Assembly: GCA_030054145.1 (NCBI GenBank)
Contig: JASGCK010000006.1
Span: forward strand, 124,001 to 188,000
Source of the DNA: Cytophagales bacterium
GTDB taxonomy: Bacteria; Pseudomonadota; Gammaproteobacteria; Burkholderiales; Burkholderiaceae_C
Length of the DNA: 64,000 nucleotides
Direction: 5' to 3'
Positions 9,266 through 18,561 of the stretch are shown here, one piece after another. Each line of letters begins with the position of its first letter. The stretch's first letter is position 1. The notes below the pieces were generated by a model. The model was given only the letters and a program-made list of their open reading frames with translations. It was not told the DNA's origin and searched no databases. A program made the translations under genes and the position numbers.

Positions 9266-10338
9266 TTTTTCTTTGGAGTGACTTTGGGCGCTGGCTTAGC
9301 AAGCGCTACCGTATGCTTGTCGATCAAAGCACGAGCACCGTCCAAGAGTTTTTTGCCATCAAAGCCGCGCTTGTTCATGTCTTCCACCCATTCCACCTCA
9401 ATGGCGCGAGATGCGCGGCGGAAATCTTGCGCTTCGGCTGCACCAACGGTGTAGATGGTGTTGCCATGGTCAGAGGCAGATTTACGTCCAGCCTCATCGC
9501 CCGCTTGCTGCGTTTTACCCAGCCAAGCCGAGGTCTCGATGCCAGAGTTGTTGTCGATGATTTTTTTCAAGTCGGCGGGCAGGCTGTTGTACTTGGCTTT
9601 GTTCATGCCCATGACGAAGGTCGTGGTGTAGAGCGCTCCGCCCGCAGGATCAAACTCGGCGTGGAATTTGGTGAGCTCTTGTACCTTGACGGATGGCACA
9701 ACTTCCCAAGGAATCACCGCGCCATTGATGGTGCCTTTGGAGAGTGCATCAGGAATGCTGGGTAGCGGCATACCTACGGGCGTTGCACCTAGCGCACCCA
9801 TGAGTTTTGTAACCTGACGGGTCGGGGCACGCATCTTCAAGCCTTTGAGGTCGGCGACAGACTTAACGGCTTTGTCAGCGGTGTGAATGACGCCAGGACC
9901 GTGTACATGAAGTGCTAGCACTTGCACGTCCTTGAATTCATCGGGTGCAAAGGTTTGTACATATTCCCAATACGCGCGTGAGGTCGCATCCGCATTGGAC
10001 ATCATGAAGGGAAGCTCAAAAACTTCAACACGCGGGAAGCGTCCTGTGGTGTTGCCAGGCAAGGTCCAGCTAATGTCCACAATGCCGTCGCGTGCTTGGT
10101 CGTAGAGTTGCCCGGGCGTGCCGCCCAACTGCATGGCGGGATAGGCCTCAAACTTAATGCGACCGTTCGATTCCTTTTCCACCTTGTTCATCCACGCCTT
10201 GTGCATATTGAGCCACACGTTTGAGCTAGGAGGCATAAACGTATGGAATTTGAGCGTGACAGTTGTTTGCGCTTGGGTGGTGAAGGCGGCTGCGGCTAGT
10301 GCGGCAGCGCCAGTTTGCAGAAGTGTGCGGCGTTTCAT
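9262..10338 (-). CDS. dctP: TRAP transporter substrate-binding protein DctP family
   Basis: Periplasmic solute receptor of 358 residues. It has a leader with a twin-arginine-like start (MKRRTLLQTGAAALAAAAF) and the DctP fold markers LKFHTFMPPSSNVW, YPAMQLGG and LKGLKMRAPTR. It delivers an organic acid to the DctQ/DctM permease. It is encoded after the permease genes, with a 97-base gap, in the same operon as the ring hydroxylase and gentisate genes, so an aromatic acid such as salicylate is the probable ligand (inference). Confidence 0.92.
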   Translation of the reverse strand: MKRRTLLQTGAAALAAAAFTTQAQTTVTLKFHTFMPPSSNVWLNMHKAWMNKVEKESNGRIKFEAYPAMQLGGTPGQLYDQARDGIVDISWTLPGNTTGRFPRVEVFELPFMMSNADATSRAYWEYVQTFAPDEFKDVQVLALHVHGPGVIHTADKAVKSVADLKGLKMRAPTRQVTKLMGALGATPVGMPLPSIPDALSKGTINGAVIPWEVVPSVKVQELTKFHAEFDPAGGALYTTTFVMGMNKAKYNSLPADLKKIIDNNSGIETSAWLGKTQQAGDEAGRKSASDHGNTIYTVGAAEAQDFRRASRAIEVEWVEDMNKRGFDGKKLLDGARALIDKHTVALAKPAPKVTPKKK

Positions 10339-10435
10339 GTGGTGGTTATTCCTAAAGATTAAGTTTGCTTATCAACGCCGTTTGTATCCCAAAGCGACTC
10401 GTATAGCGAGAGGACAAACCCCAAAGGTGTTTTCC

Positions 10436-11752
10436 CTAGGTGAGGTATTTCACTAGCCACAAACTGATGCCAGGGAAGAGCAGCAGCAAGACGGTGCGGA
10501 TGGTGTCACTTATTAAAAACGGCATTACACCTTTGTAACTCTCAGAGAGCGGCACATCTTTCGCCATGCTATTGACCACGTAAACATTCAAACCCACGGG
10601 CGGCGCGAGCATACCGAAGCCCACGGTCATTAAGACCATGATGCCAAACCAAATGGCGGTGTATTCTTTGCTCATGCCAAAGTCCAGTCCGATCACCATC
10701 GGGAAGAAAATGGGGATGGTTAAAAGGAGCATCGACAGCTCGTCCATCACCGCGCCCAGCACCACGTAGAACAGCAAAATCACGCTGACCACCATCAGCG
10801 GCGCTAGCCCCCATCCACCCACGACGGTGGCGAGTTGATTGGGAACTTGTGTCAGTGCGAGCGAAGCATTCATCACATCTGCACCAATAAAAATCATAAA
10901 GATCATGGCGGAGCTCTCAGCCGTGGCGTAGAAGCACTGTTTGAACTTTGTCCAATTCATTTCACGTTTTGCCAAGGCCGCTAAAAAAGTCGATGCCGCA
11001 CCAACGGCCGCGCCTTCGGTAGGCGTAAAAAATCCGCCATAAATACCGCCAAACACCAGCGTGAAGATACCTGCGATGGGGAGCACGCCCATGAAGGTTT
11101 GTGCCGTCATCGTTTCAGGTTTTTCGCTTGCAGGCGCTTGCCCTGGCACAACGCGGACATAAATGGCAATTGCAATCATGTAACCCGTCATCGCAATCAA
11201 GCCTGGAATCATGGCGGCAGCAAACAGTTTGGCAATGTTTTGCTCAGTCAAAATCGCGTAGATGACAAGTGGTACCGAGGGTGGAATCAAAATGCCCAGC
11301 GTGCCGCCAGCGGCCAATGTTCCTGTGGCTATTCGCCCCGAATAGCCGTGGCGTTTCATCTCAGGCAATGCCACGTTGGTAATGGTGGCAGCGGTGGCAA
11401 CGGATGAGCCGCAAATCGCACCAAAAGCGGCGCAAGCCAAGACCGCCGCCATCGCAAGTCCGCCCTTAAAGCGCCCCATGACCGTTGCGGCAAAGCCGAA
11501 CAGCGCTTTGCTAATTCCGCCTTGAGTTGCAAAATGCCCCATCAAAATAAACAGCGGGATCACCGATAAGTCATAGCTGGCAAAGCGTGCGAAAGCTTGC
11601 GTATTGAGGAACTCGGCTAGCGGATGCCAACCTGTTTGCATCACATAACCAACGGAGCCTGCAACAAACATGGCGACCGCAATAGGGGTGCGCAGTGCCA
11701 TTAGCACCAGCATCAGGCCAAAGATCAAGAGTGCGAGGGAAATGGCGCTCAT
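10436..11752 (-). CDS. dctM: TRAP transporter large permease DctM
   Basis: Integral membrane protein of 438 residues with about a dozen hydrophobic helices, the catalytic transport subunit of a TRAP system driven by an ion gradient. Family segments are GSSVATAATITNVALPEMKR, GTLGILIPPSVPLVIYAILT and PPVGLNVYVVNS. Its start overlaps the dctQ stop as ATGA. Confidence 0.94.
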   Translation of the reverse strand: MSAISLALLIFGLMLVLMALRTPIAVAMFVAGSVGYVMQTGWHPLAEFLNTQAFARFASYDLSVIPLFILMGHFATQGGISKALFGFAATVMGRFKGGLAMAAVLACAAFGAICGSSVATAATITNVALPEMKRHGYSGRIATGTLAAGGTLGILIPPSVPLVIYAILTEQNIAKLFAAAMIPGLIAMTGYMIAIAIYVRVVPGQAPASEKPETMTAQTFMGVLPIAGIFTLVFGGIYGGFFTPTEGAAVGAASTFLAALAKREMNWTKFKQCFYATAESSAMIFMIFIGADVMNASLALTQVPNQLATVVGGWGLAPLMVVSVILLFYVVLGAVMDELSMLLLTIPIFFPMVIGLDFGMSKEYTAIWFGIMVLMTVGFGMLAPPVGLNVYVVNSMAKDVPLSESYKGVMPFLISDTIRTVLLLLFPGISLWLVKYLT

Positions 11753-12231
11753 GCAGATGCTCCTTCGTGCGCTAACGAGCTAAAGGTTTGCACGAGCGCA
11801 ATGAGTGCCGTCAGCATAAAGGGCGGCACCATGCAGGCATAGACGATCCACTCAGGAAAGCCCATCATCATTGTGGTGGTGTGCGTGCTCCAAGAGTTGA
11901 TGCCGCCCAGCGCCGTTCGCCAAGCTAAAACCAGAAATAACAGCGCCATCAAGAGCGAGCCAAAGCGATCCAGTTTGGCCTGGGTTCTCTCGCTGCATTT
12001 GGCGGTAAAAAAGTCCACAATAATGTTGTTTTTGGTCAGCTGGCACCACGGCATAAAGAGCGCAATCGCCGCACCTGCGGCTACCGCAACCAATTCAAAA
12101 TCCCCGGGCGCCGTGCGTCCTATGGTTTCCCTGCCAATGATGTTGATGCAGGTCGATAGCGTAATGAGGGTGAGTAACATTCCAGCCAAAATGGCGCACA
12201 ACTTGGCGGCTTGATTCAGTACTTTTTGCAT
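11749..12231 (-). CDS. dctQ: TRAP transporter small permease DctQ
   Basis: A 160-residue membrane protein with four hydrophobic helices, the small subunit that supports DctM. The frame is open further upstream to 12363 but that part is basic, unlike the family, and overlaps the hydrolase gene; the ATG at 12231 gives a normal length. It begins 5 bases after the fumarylpyruvate hydrolase stop. Confidence 0.9.
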   Translation of the reverse strand: MQKVLNQAAKLCAILAGMLLTLITLSTCINIIGRETIGRTAPGDFELVAVAAGAAIALFMPWCQLTKNNIIVDFFTAKCSERTQAKLDRFGSLLMALLFLVLAWRTALGGINSWSTHTTTMMMGFPEWIVYACMVPPFMLTALIALVQTFSSLAHEGASA

Positions 12232-12236
12232 GATGT

Positions 12237-12929
12237 TTAGATGACTTTGATTTTGAGTTCGCCCACGCCAGCGACTGAACCTACCAGCACGTCGCCGCGC
12301 ACGACTGCTGCTACGCCTTCGGGGGTGCCTGTATAAATCAAATCGCCAGCTTGCAATTGCCACGCTGCGGACAAGTGTTCAATCGTCTCCGCCATGTTCC
12401 AAATCAACAGTTTCAAATTACTGGTTTGCGTGACCTTGCCGTTGACCGTGAGGTTGATATCAGCGTTCACAATGTCGCCTACCTTGTTGGCCGGCACAAT
12501 ATGCGAAATGGGCGCGGACTCATCAAAGCCTTTGCCAATACACCAGGGTCGCCCCAGCTTCTTTTGCTCGCCTTGCAAGTCGCGGCGTGTCATATCAAGA
12601 CCAACGGCGTAGCCATAAATGTGTTTCATGGCATCGGCTGCCTTGATGTTTTTGCCGCCCGTGCCAATGCAGGCAACCAGTTCGATTTCGTGATGGAAAT
12701 CTTTGGTGAGCGATGGGTAATGCATCTGGCCCACTTCGCCGTCCGCCACGATGACAAGCGCGTCGGCGGGCTTCATAAAAAAGAAGGGGGGTTCGCGCCC
12801 CGTAAAGCCCATCTCTTGTGCATGAGCGACGTAGTTGCGACCCACGCAGTAAATGCGTGTGACGGGAAATAGTTGATCGGTGCCTTTAACGGGGACGGCG
12901 ATGGTTTTAACGGGATGTGTGTAGTTCAT
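12237..12929 (-). CDS. nagK: fumarylpyruvate hydrolase (FAH family)
   Basis: Fumarylacetoacetate-hydrolase-fold enzyme of 230 residues. RIYCVGRNYVAHAQEMG starts the domain, and the metal ligands lie in HHEIELVACIG and the following Asp region. Last step of the gentisate route: fumarylpyruvate to fumarate and pyruvate. The assignment to fumarylpyruvate rather than another acylpyruvate rests on the adjacent gentisate dioxygenase. Confidence 0.88.
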   Translation of the reverse strand: MNYTHPVKTIAVPVKGTDQLFPVTRIYCVGRNYVAHAQEMGFTGREPPFFFMKPADALVIVADGEVGQMHYPSLTKDFHHEIELVACIGTGGKNIKAADAMKHIYGYAVGLDMTRRDLQGEQKKLGRPWCIGKGFDESAPISHIVPANKVGDIVNADINLTVNGKVTQTSNLKLLIWNMAETIEHLSAAWQLQAGDLIYTGTPEGVAAVVRGDVLVGSVAGVGELKIKVI

Positions 12930-12943
12930 AAATGCTTTTTACT

Positions 12944-14011
12944 TTAATGTGTTTGACGCTCTTCGCGGTGGATGCCAAGCGCGAGGTGGATCGGTTTATC
13001 GGAAAAACTAAAGAGTGTGCAGCCCTCCGTGCTGCTCAGTTTTAAGCTGTGCCACGAGGGTACAACAAAGTGGTCGCGGTGCGTGAAGTGAAAGATCGCC
13101 GTGCTCGTGCCTCCGCCTGGTTGCGTACCCGTAATAGTTGCCGTGCCCGATCCTTCACATACGCTAAACACCGCGCCGTCGGTTTGTTTGTAGGGCTTGC
13201 CCGCAAAGCCTTTGGGTAGGCGCTGCATAAATGTAGCAATCGTGGGCATGGGTGACTGGCCGCTCAGTGGGTTGGTGTACGCAAGCTTGAAGCCATCCCA
13301 ATCATCGAGTGTGGCGCTGCGCTCAAGCGTATAGAGCGCCTCCAGTGTGCGGGCAATCGGATAACTAAATAAGGGCGAAGTGCGCCCGTAAGGCGAGGCG
13401 TACAGTCCGTCATGCCGAACGGGCGCCATGTTGTGACCAAAGCGGGCAAAGCTCTCGCCCTCTGTTTGGGTGACGGCTTGCGCGGCGCTTGATCCATTTT
13501 CAGCAAAGCCCGCATCAAAAAATCGAATGATAGGAATGTCCAGCCCATCTAGCCACACCATGGGTTTGTCGCTTTCATTGCCATGATCGTGCCACGTCCA
13601 GCTTGGCGTGATGATGAAGTCGCCTTCATGCATGGTGGTGCGCTCGCCATTAACGGCGGTGTAAGCGCCTTCGCCCTCCACAATAAAACGCAGCGCACTT
13701 TGCGTGTGGCGGTGACTGGGCGCAACCTCGCCAGGCAAAATAAGTTGCAGTCCCGCGTAGAGCGATTGCGTAATGGCAGATTGCCCGCGCAGCGCAGGGT
13801 TCTCAAGTATCAGCACACGGCGGACGGCTTCGGCAGCCGATATCACCTCGCCAGCCCTTGCTAGATAAGGGCGCACAGCCTCATAGCTCCAAAAGGCAGG
13901 TAAACAGGGCGTTGCGGGCGAGGGCGGTACAAGCGAATGCAGCACCTCCCACAGCGGCGTGAGATGGTGCGGCAACATATCCGCATAGAGTTGGTGGCGT
14001 TCTTTTGTCAT
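12944..14011 (-). CDS. nagI: gentisate 1,2-dioxygenase
   Basis: Bicupin iron dioxygenase of 355 residues that opens gentisate to maleylpyruvate. The first cupin has the iron-binding pattern [20 protein letters not shown] near residue 100. The second cupin near residues 265-340 ([19 protein letters not shown]) is also present. Overlap with the ferredoxin stop is 4 bases. Together with the NagG/H/Ab genes it shows a salicylate-via-gentisate pathway. Confidence 0.92.
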   Translation of the reverse strand: MTKERHQLYADMLPHHLTPLWEVLHSLVPPSPATPCLPAFWSYEAVRPYLARAGEVISAAEAVRRVLILENPALRGQSAITQSLYAGLQLILPGEVAPSHRHTQSALRFIVEGEGAYTAVNGERTTMHEGDFIITPSWTWHDHGNESDKPMVWLDGLDIPIIRFFDAGFAENGSSAAQAVTQTEGESFARFGHNMAPVRHDGLYASPYGRTSPLFSYPIARTLEALYTLERSATLDDWDGFKLAYTNPLSGQSPMPTIATFMQRLPKGFAGKPYKQTDGAVFSVCEGSGTATITGTQPGGGTSTAIFHFTHRDHFVVPSWHSLKLSSTEGCTLFSFSDKPIHLALGIHREERQTH

Positions 14012-14325
14012 CGTGCGAGATTAATCCAAATGCGTTGGTCTCTAATTTGAACAGGATAGGTTTGCAAATGGGTCGTTAGCGGAGCGCACATGGCTTTGCC
14101 CGTGCAAACGTTAAAGCGCCCTTGATGGAGGGGACATTCAATCTCATCGCCTTCTAAAAAACCATCACTCATGCGTCCCGCGCCGTGCGTACATAAGTTA
14201 TCGGTGGCAAAGATGTCTCCGTTTACTTCGTAGAGCGCAATTTCTTTGCCTGCTATCGATACGCTGACCACGCACATATCGGGCACACAACTCAGCGCAG
14301 CAACATCTGTCCAATTCTCAGCCAT
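14008..14325 (-). CDS. nagAb: Rieske-type ferredoxin of the ring hydroxylase
   Basis: A 105-residue [2Fe-2S] protein with the Rieske ligands CTHGAG (residues 42-45) and CPLHQGRF. It passes electrons from a reductase to the oxygenase NagGH. No reductase gene (NagAa type) is present in the window, so that component must come from elsewhere. Confidence 0.9.
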   Translation of the reverse strand: MAENWTDVAALSCVPDMCVVSVSIAGKEIALYEVNGDIFATDNLCTHGAGRMSDGFLEGDEIECPLHQGRFNVCTGKAMCAPLTTHLQTYPVQIRDQRIWINLAR

Positions 14326-14357
14326 TGTTGTTCCTTGTTGTCATGCCGACTGGTGGT

Positions 14358-14849
14358 TTAGATAGGGTAAATAATCGAGTTGGGAATCATCTCACTATCG
14401 TATACGCATAAGCGAGATTGAAATTGAAGTCCCGCTGGCGTGCGAACAATCACATCACGATAAAAGCCCACGTTGAAGACAGTGGATTCGCCATCGAGCT
14501 TGGTGCGTATCACGGCGTAATGGGCTTCTGCGTGAATTCGCAAAGCATGGCTATTGGCATCGTGCTCAATCCGCGTCACGCGAGGCGCGTTCACAATGTG
14601 CCTTTGGTAATAAGGGTCGTGATAGAGCGTTTCTTTGACGCTGTACACACGGTCTTCAAGCATGGCCTTGCTCTCCAGTGCTAACAGGCAAAGTGGTAAT
14701 CCTTGCTCAAAGTTTTCGCGCGGTTGCAATCGGTACGAGCCCGTCTCTACAAAAAATTCAGGCCATTGCTCCCAGCGCTCGGAGTCACACGCTATGGCAT
14801 AGTCGTTGTAGAGATTGATTAGCTCAAGATAAGTCGTGAAGTCCATCAT
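14358..14849 (-). CDS. nagH: ring-hydroxylating oxygenase small subunit
   Basis: A 163-residue beta subunit with the SnoaL-like fold typical of these enzymes ([20 protein letters not shown] at the start, then [11 protein letters not shown]). It is structural and pairs with the alpha subunit, whose gene overlaps its start by 4 bases. NagH of salicylate 5-hydroxylase is the nearest family I can name. Confidence 0.88.
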   Translation of the reverse strand: MMDFTTYLELINLYNDYAIACDSERWEQWPEFFVETGSYRLQPRENFEQGLPLCLLALESKAMLEDRVYSVKETLYHDPYYQRHIVNAPRVTRIEHDANSHALRIHAEAHYAVIRTKLDGESTVFNVGFYRDVIVRTPAGLQFQSRLCVYDSEMIPNSIIYPI

Positions 14850-16144
14850 GCCGCAGCTCCTGCCGTGTTGAGGTGTATCCCCATGACTTTGCGCCAGTAG
14901 GCATACATCCCTCGAATCAAAGTCTCTGTCACCATGTGATCGCTGTCGCCAATGTCGTGTCCGCCCATTTCTATCACCGTGCGGTGCAAGGGCTTTTGTT
15001 CAAAACCTTCTTGCGACCACTCAATCACTTCGCCATCGTCAGCCGACACATAGCCTGCGGGACCAAAGAGATTGGCTTGAATGAGTCGGCGCTCTTGCAT
15101 CTCGGGCGTGTCGCTCTCAAAGCCAAAATGCGTCCACACAAAATCGAATGAGCCGTGTCCGTTTGGCTGAATGTGCCGCATCGATACGCTATTGACTTGT
15201 TGCTGCACGATGAGGCTGGGGAAGATCGTCGTCATCACGGCGGTAGGGCCGCCCCACCACGCCTCGGGCACGATATCGAGTTGCCGAGGATCTTTTAATG
15301 TCATCTGATCTTTAAAACTGTCCACGCCGCTAACAACATCGGCGTTATTGCCGCCCTGACCGCGCGTTGAAATCATGGCTGCATGGCGACAATGCTCGTC
15401 CATTTTGAGCGCTGATTGATTGTCCGCACGCCACAGCCCAAAGGTTGAAAACCAAGTGTGCAAAAGACCTGGGTGGTAGGGGTCTTTGATGTTTTCCTGC
15501 ATGAGCTTCCAATTGCCTGGAATGCGCTGCCTGCGATAGCCCAAGACTTTTATCTTGCGCTCGCTGCTAAACACGCGGTCAAAATAATGCAAGATCGTCT
15601 CGCCTAAAAAAGACTCTAATGGCTCAACAGCGTGATCGAACGAGGCAAATACAACGCCGCCTCGCACAGCAACTTTGAGTTGGGTGAGGCCATGATCTTC
15701 AGGCTTAAAGTCTTTGGGCATTCCACCGTTGATCTTGCCATCTTGCTTTACGCCGCGTCTAAACGGCACGCCTTGCAAATTGCCCTTTAGGCTGTAATTC
15801 CACTGGTGATAAGGACATAAAAAATCTTGTTTATTGCCACTGCGCTCTCTGCAAAACCTGAGACCTCGGTGCGCACAGACGTTTTCAACGACGTTGACAG
15901 AGCCATCCGTATCTCGCACCATGATGACGGAGCGCTCACCAATGGCGGTGCGTCTAAAGTCACCCGCAGCAGGAATCTCCGCCTCAAGCCCCACATAGCA
16001 CCAATGCCCTGAATAAAAGAACTTGGCTAATTCTTGTTGATGCAAGTCGTCCCTTGTGTAAGCCCAAAAAGGTACGCGACTCACGCCCTCACCATCGCTT
16101 GGCCAGTTGGGCATTTTTTGATTGTCAACAGACTCGTTTGTCAT
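14846..16144 (-). CDS. nagG: ring-hydroxylating oxygenase large subunit, salicylate 5-hydroxylase type
   Basis: Alpha subunit of 432 residues. The Rieske ligands are CAHRG and CPYHQWNY, and the mononuclear iron site is [10 protein letters not shown] with an Asp further on. It probably hydroxylates salicylate to gentisate, judged from the downstream gentisate genes. The frame runs up to 16216, but the ATG at 16144 has a strong AAAGGAG ribosome site and gives the normal length. It is first in the operon, 99 bases after msrA; no regulator gene is adjacent. Confidence 0.9.
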   Translation of the reverse strand: MTNESVDNQKMPNWPSDGEGVSRVPFWAYTRDDLHQQELAKFFYSGHWCYVGLEAEIPAAGDFRRTAIGERSVIMVRDTDGSVNVVENVCAHRGLRFCRERSGNKQDFLCPYHQWNYSLKGNLQGVPFRRGVKQDGKINGGMPKDFKPEDHGLTQLKVAVRGGVVFASFDHAVEPLESFLGETILHYFDRVFSSERKIKVLGYRRQRIPGNWKLMQENIKDPYHPGLLHTWFSTFGLWRADNQSALKMDEHCRHAAMISTRGQGGNNADVVSGVDSFKDQMTLKDPRQLDIVPEAWWGGPTAVMTTIFPSLIVQQQVNSVSMRHIQPNGHGSFDFVWTHFGFESDTPEMQERRLIQANLFGPAGYVSADDGEVIEWSQEGFEQKPLHRTVIEMGGHDIGDSDHMVTETLIRGMYAYWRKVMGIHLNTAGAAA

Positions 16145-16219
16145 CGTGCTATCTCCTTTGAGCAGATTGGGCATTCCAAGTAGCGCCGCGACCCTGCCCA
16201 TGTATGGCCTCGCCAATTG

Positions 16220-16237
16220 CTGATTGAACTGATTGAA
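16220..16237. promoter_or_regulatory. tandem 9-base repeat upstream of nagG
   Basis: CTGATTGAA occurs twice in a row in the 99-base gap between msrA and nagG, where a promoter for the catabolic operon would lie. Two half sites in direct repeat could bind a regulator; no binding family is identified. Confidence 0.3.
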
Positions 16238-16243
16238 TTGTTT

Positions 16244-16804
16244 TCAGATACTTAATTGCAAAAAAGTTTTTCTAAATTTTTCCACCTTCGGCTCCACCAC
16301 AAACGCGCAGTAACCTTGGTTGGGATTGTTGGCAAAATAATTTTGGTGATAGTCCTCGGCTTTGCTGTAGTTGTCCACAAATTGCACTTCGGTGGTGATT
16401 TGGCTAAACGTTTTATCGGCAATGAGTTTGGCAATGAATGCCTTGGCTGCGGCTTCTTGCTCGCCGCTAGTCACGTAGATGCCGCTACGGTATTGGGTTC
16501 CAGAGTCGTTGCCTTGGCGATTCAGCGTTGTTGGGTCATGGATGACGAAGAAGATTTGCAAAATTTGATCGAGCGAAATAACGGTTGAATCAAACGTTAT
16601 TTTGACCACTTCGTTATGCCCTGTGCGTCCCGTACACACTTGCTCGTAGCTTGGATTTTTGGCGTAACCGTTGGTGTAGCCAGACTCTACCGCCGTGATG
16701 CCTTTGACGTGCAGATAGACGGCCTCGGTACACCAAAAGCAGCCGCCGCCGAGCGTAATGGTATCGAGCTGAATGGTGTTGGACTGGGTATTGGTATGGT
16801 TCAT
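16244..16804 (-). CDS. msrA: peptide methionine sulfoxide reductase A
   Basis: Reduces methionine-S-sulfoxide in proteins. The catalytic motif GGCFWCTEAVY lies near residue 26, and the tail carries the NPNQGYCAFV segment with the resolving Cys. The ATG at 16804 gives 186 residues; the longer frame to 16840 adds nothing family-like. The start overlaps the stop of a small upstream ORF by 4 bases. Confidence 0.93.
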   Translation of the reverse strand: MNHTNTQSNTIQLDTITLGGGCFWCTEAVYLHVKGITAVESGYTNGYAKNPSYEQVCTGRTGHNEVVKITFDSTVISLDQILQIFFVIHDPTTLNRQGNDSGTQYRSGIYVTSGEQEAAAKAFIAKLIADKTFSQITTEVQFVDNYSKAEDYHQNYFANNPNQGYCAFVVEPKVEKFRKTFLQLSI

Positions 16805-16950
16805 ATAGGTCTTAAATGTTGAATAGCATCCGAAAGCCACTGGGCACGCAATTGGATGATGGGGTTGATTTTCTCGGATAAAAAATCGAGCTCTTCTGCG
16901 GTCAATTTTTGTCGTAACCGCGACACTAAAAATAAACGATCGTTAAACAT
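16801..16950 (-). CDS. possible small protein upstream of msrA
   Basis: A 49-codon frame from the ATG at 16950 to a stop overlapping the msrA start as ATGA. The predicted protein is helical and charged (RLRQKLTAEELDFLSEKINP), unlike the out-of-frame shadows here. It lies in the gap between divergent msrA and the glycosyltransferase, so it overlaps no other gene. I recognise no family, and no strong ribosome site is visible. Confidence 0.42.
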   Translation of the reverse strand: MFNDRLFLVSRLRQKLTAEELDFLSEKINPIIQLRAQWLSDAIQHLRPI

Positions 16951-16972
16951 AAGAGCACAGATAATAAGCGCT

Positions 16973-17776
16973 ATGGAACAGCAATTCTCCCGTGCCAATG
17001 CCAAAGTCAGCGTAATCGTCATCACAAAAAACGAAGCGCACAACATTGCGGCTTGCCTTGCGTCGGCTTCGTTTGCCGATGAGGTGATTGTGTTGGATAG
17101 CGGTAGCACAGATGCCACGGTTGCGTTGGCGCGTGCAAGCGGTGCAGCAGTGCATCAAACCACGGACTGGCCTGGCTTTGGCGCACAAAAAAATAGAGCG
17201 CTTGCACTTGCAACAGGCGATTGGGTTTTGAGCCTTGATGCCGATGAGCGCGTGCCTGACGCGCTCAAGTTAGAGATACAGCAATGCCTAGCCAAAGCGC
17301 AGAGCGACGACGCAAACTTTTGCGCATTTGATATGCCGCGCTCCTCCAGTTACTGCGGACAATTGATGCGGCACTCAGGTTGGTATCCTGATCGCGTGCT
17401 GCGGCTGTTTAAGCGCGGCGCAGCGCAATTTTCTGACGACACGGTGCATGAGTCACTGCGCGTTCAGGCAGCGGATGCCAAGATTGGACACCTAACAAAT
17501 GCCTTGCTACACGAGAGCTTTGCCAATTTTGAGTCGGTACTAGATAAAGTCAATCGTTACTCAACAGCAAGCGCAAAAGCCTTGCAGGCCAAGGGGCGCA
17601 AGGCAACGTTTGGTTCTGCACTGGGTCACGGATTGTGGGCATTCTTTCGAACCTACGTGCTGCGGCTTGGCTTTTTGGATGGACGACTGGGCTTGGCTTT
17701 GGCGATTTCCAACGCCGAAGGCACGTACTATCGTTACCTCAAATTGTGGTTATTGCAACAACAAAATCAGCCGTAA
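16973..17776 (+). CDS. family 2 glycosyltransferase (WaaE/KdtX-like)
   Basis: A 267-residue GT-A enzyme. SVIVITKNEAHNIAACL starts the nucleotide-binding part, VLDSGSTDAT follows, and the DxD metal motif is SLDADE. The segment RHSGWYPDRVLRLFKR is typical of lipopolysaccharide-core glucosyltransferases of the WaaE/KdtX group. The frame is open from 16856, but the ATG at 16973 fits the family and leaves the divergent ORF free. It is 6 bases upstream of the isomerase gene. Confidence 0.88.
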   Translation: MEQQFSRANAKVSVIVITKNEAHNIAACLASASFADEVIVLDSGSTDATVALARASGAAVHQTTDWPGFGAQKNRALALATGDWVLSLDADERVPDALKLEIQQCLAKAQSDDANFCAFDMPRSSSYCGQLMRHSGWYPDRVLRLFKRGAAQFSDDTVHESLRVQAADAKIGHLTNALLHESFANFESVLDKVNRYSTASAKALQAKGRKATFGSALGHGLWAFFRTYVLRLGFLDGRLGLALAISNAEGTYYRYLKLWLLQQQNQP

Positions 17777-17782
17777 ATCTTT

Positions 17783-18451
17783 ATGAAACTCTATAACTAT
17801 TTCCGATCCTCCGCCTCATTTCGCGTTCGCATTGCGCTCAATCTCAAAGGCCTGCCATACGAATACATCCCCGTTCACCTTGCTAAAGGCGATCATAAAA
17901 AGCCTGAGTACGCGGCGATTGCGGCAGATGGCCTCGTGCCATTGTTAGACACGGGTGACGCGCAGCTGAGTCAATCGATGGCGATCATCGAGTACTTAGA
18001 TGAGCAACATCCCACGCCAGCGCTGTTACCCGCAGATGCGCTGGGACGCGCCAAAGTGCGTGCGCTCGCGCAAAGCATCGCGTGCGAAATTCACCCGCTC
18101 AATAACCTGCGCGTGCTCAAATATCTGGTGCGCGAACTCAAGGTTGACGAAGAGACCAAAAACACGTGGTATCGCCACTGGGTGCGCGAAGGGCTGGAGA
18201 GCTTTGAGCGCCAATTGGTGCAAGTGCATCAATCAACGCCAAGCACCTATTGCTATGGCAACACGCCAACGCTAGCCGATTGCTGCTTAGTGCCGCAAAT
18301 TTTTAATGGTCAACGTTTCAACGTGAACTTCGATGGCTTGCCCCGCACGATGGCGGCGTTTGATGCTTGCATGAAGCTGGAGGCGTTTCAAAATGCTGCG
18401 CCTGCTAATTGCCCCGATGCGGAGTCCATCGAGGCTACAATCCAAGCGTAG
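17783..18451 (+). CDS. nagL: maleylpyruvate/maleylacetoacetate isomerase (zeta-class GST)
   Basis: Glutathione-dependent cis-trans isomerase of 222 residues with the zeta-class signature YFRSSASFRVRIALNLKG and QSMAIIEYLDE. Sequence alone does not separate NagL (maleylpyruvate to fumarylpyruvate) from MaiA (tyrosine pathway). The gentisate dioxygenase and fumarylpyruvate hydrolase genes 4 kb away need exactly this step and have no isomerase of their own, so NagL is preferred. It is on the opposite strand from them. Confidence 0.88.
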   Translation: MKLYNYFRSSASFRVRIALNLKGLPYEYIPVHLAKGDHKKPEYAAIAADGLVPLLDTGDAQLSQSMAIIEYLDEQHPTPALLPADALGRAKVRALAQSIACEIHPLNNLRVLKYLVRELKVDEETKNTWYRHWVREGLESFERQLVQVHQSTPSTYCYGNTPTLADCCLVPQIFNGQRFNVNFDGLPRTMAAFDACMKLEAFQNAAPANCPDAESIEATIQA

Positions 18452-18561
18452 AACAACCAATAAACAAGCCATTCTCAGGAGATTCAGATGACCAGATTAC
18501 CCCGCAGTCGCCAGATTATGTTGCAAGTTTTGCGGTATACATTACGTTAGGACTCATAAAT

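Noticed and set aside
12232-12363. Longer N-terminus for dctQ
   Set aside because: Arg-rich sequence that overlaps nagK; DctQ proteins begin near the first helix.
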